A stretch of 6,434 nucleotides of DNA. It comes from Bifidobacterium sp. UBA6881. Its GTDB lineage: Bacteria; Actinomycetota; Actinomycetes; Actinomycetales; Bifidobacteriaceae. Shown here in pieces: positions 5,476 through 6,434 of this stretch. Location: assembly GCA_002451435.1 (NCBI GenBank), contig DKCF01000057.1:1-6434 (forward strand), read 5' to 3'. A program made the position numbers and the translations under genes. Below the pieces are notes generated by a model that was not told the DNA's origin, did not search any database, and saw only the letters and a list, made by a program, of their open reading frames with translations. Within the stretch, counting starts at the first letter, position 1. Each line of letters starts with the position of its first letter.

Positions 5476-6434
5476 TTATCGCTGATTGACGCCGTAATCA
5501 TCTTGCGGATCATCATGGAATTCCTCGGGCAGGATCCATCCGTGGCGCCATGCGCGGGTCAGATCCCATGCTTCGAGATTGCCGCCGTTGCGCGGATCGC
5601 GCGGCGAAGATCGGCGATTCCATCGCAATCAGGTATTGATGGGTATCAAGCATGACATTGCGCATGCCCGCGCGCCGGAACCAGTCGCCCCAACGGAGCA
5701 GACGGAAACCGTCATGGAACACGATCGGCGTTTCCGGACGCAATATGGCGCGTAGCCGCGTGTAGGCGGCACGATAGAAACGTTTCAGAAAACGCAGGGA
5801 GACATGCGCGCTGCCGGATGCCTCGCGATTGTTTTTCGCGATGTTCGATGCGCCATGGAACACCAGCCAGCTCACCGGTTCGTTAAGCACTTCGATGCTG
5901 TGCAACGCCGGTTCGTCCCGATACCGGCATGCCAGACGCTCCAGCACGTTCAGCGCGTATTCCACCAGATCCGGATTCCGCGCCCATGTGCATACGCCCG
6001 TCAATCCGCCGTTGTCGAAGCCGTTCTGTGAGCCGGGCACGGTGTGCAGGTCGATCATGATCCTCAATCCGGTCTCGTCCGCCCAAGCGAACGCCTTGTC
6101 GAGGTATTCGACGCAGCCGGGATGCCCGGGCCAGTCGCCGAAGATGAAATACGGCACGGGAATGCGGACGAGGTTGATTCCATGCGCGGCGATGGCGCGA
6201 AAGTCATCCAACGTTATGTAGGTGTCGCGGTGGCGCCGCAAAACGGATTCCAGAGATGATGGCGCTTCCGCGGTTTCGGATGACTTCTGCGGGACGCGCG
6301 CGGCGGCGTCCATCGCGGCATGCGTGCGGTGCATCCGGATCTCATCATCCGCCCCGCTTGGCTGGAATGGTTCGGGATTCATCCATTTCTCCAACACCAG
6401 CCAGTTGCCGAGGTTCACGCCATTGATCTTCTCG
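5476..6434 (-). pseudogene. GH5 glucanase-type hydrolase, broken by internal deletion; 5' end outside window
   Basis: The frame enters at the right edge and begins as a GH5 barrel of the exo-beta-glucanase kind: KINGVNLGNWLVLEKWM, then HGINLVRIPVPYFIFGDW, the LRIMIDLHTVPGSQNG strand, the acid/base Glu in IEVLNEPV (codon 5879-5881) and MLDTHQYLIAMES at strand 6. After about 5606 the frame loses GH5 character, reads Arg-rich sequence and meets a TGA at 5513-5515. In the next frame the sequence GGNLEAWDLTRAWRHGWILP, followed by EEFHDDPQDDYGVNQR and a TAA at 5476-5478, is the expected GH5 C-terminus ('--AWDL-KA---GW-P'). Missing between them is the segment that normally holds the nucleophile Glu ('VGEW') and the strand 8 Trp, roughly 90-110 residues by family comparison. 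The protein should therefore be inactive. A secretion signal cannot be judged. The gene precedes TetR in the same transcription unit. Confidence 0.75.

Noticed and set aside
5472..5482. GCGATTATCGC inverted repeat just upstream of the TetR start, as a self-operator
   Set aside because: It lies over the ancestral GH5 stop codon within a presumed operon, shares no pattern with TACCAATCGGTA and has no promoter near it.

Overview
The window looks like a chromosomal carbohydrate-utilisation region of a high-GC actinobacterium, most likely a Bifidobacterium or close relative. This rests on the strong G/C bias at third codon positions, the style of the proteins and the gene content (glycoside hydrolases next to an MFS carrier and a one-component regulator). 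The genus is inferred from sequence character only.

Layout from left to right. (1) The 3' end of a glycerate kinase gene on the + strand (to 209). (2) A short 116-base convergent gap whose minus strand reads like a fragment of a lost gene. (3) A 14-helix DHA2-type MFS transporter on the minus strand, best started at a GTG at 1771 rather than at the upstream ATG. (4) A 390-base divergent regulatory region with 20-22-base-spaced direct repeats, a plausible promoter for the next gene and a 12-base inverted repeat lying over its predicted transcription start. (5) A complete 778-residue family 3 glycoside hydrolase (beta-glucosidase type) on the + strand, without a signal peptide. (6) A 313-base convergent gap packed with long inverted repeats (hairpins). 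(7) A TetR-family regulator on the minus strand. (8) Upstream of it on the same strand, a GH5 glucanase-type gene that runs off the right edge and is broken. Its reading frame jumps from barrel strand 6 straight to the extreme C-terminus, so the segment expected to carry the catalytic nucleophile is gone.

How it may work together (inference): GH3 and, ancestrally, GH5 would degrade beta-glucosides or short beta-glucans. The TetR protein, cotranscribed with GH5, is the obvious candidate repressor, and the inverted repeat at 2111-2122 a candidate operator. The MFS protein could move sugar or, because its family is mostly exporters, expel aglycones released from plant glycosides. The decay of GH5 suggests this strain has lost one step of the pathway while keeping the intracellular beta-glucosidase.

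No RNA genes, insertion sequences or CRISPR arrays were seen. The most interesting items are the GH5 internal deletion and its effect on the TetR start, the hairpin cluster after GH3, and the repeat/operator architecture before GH3.
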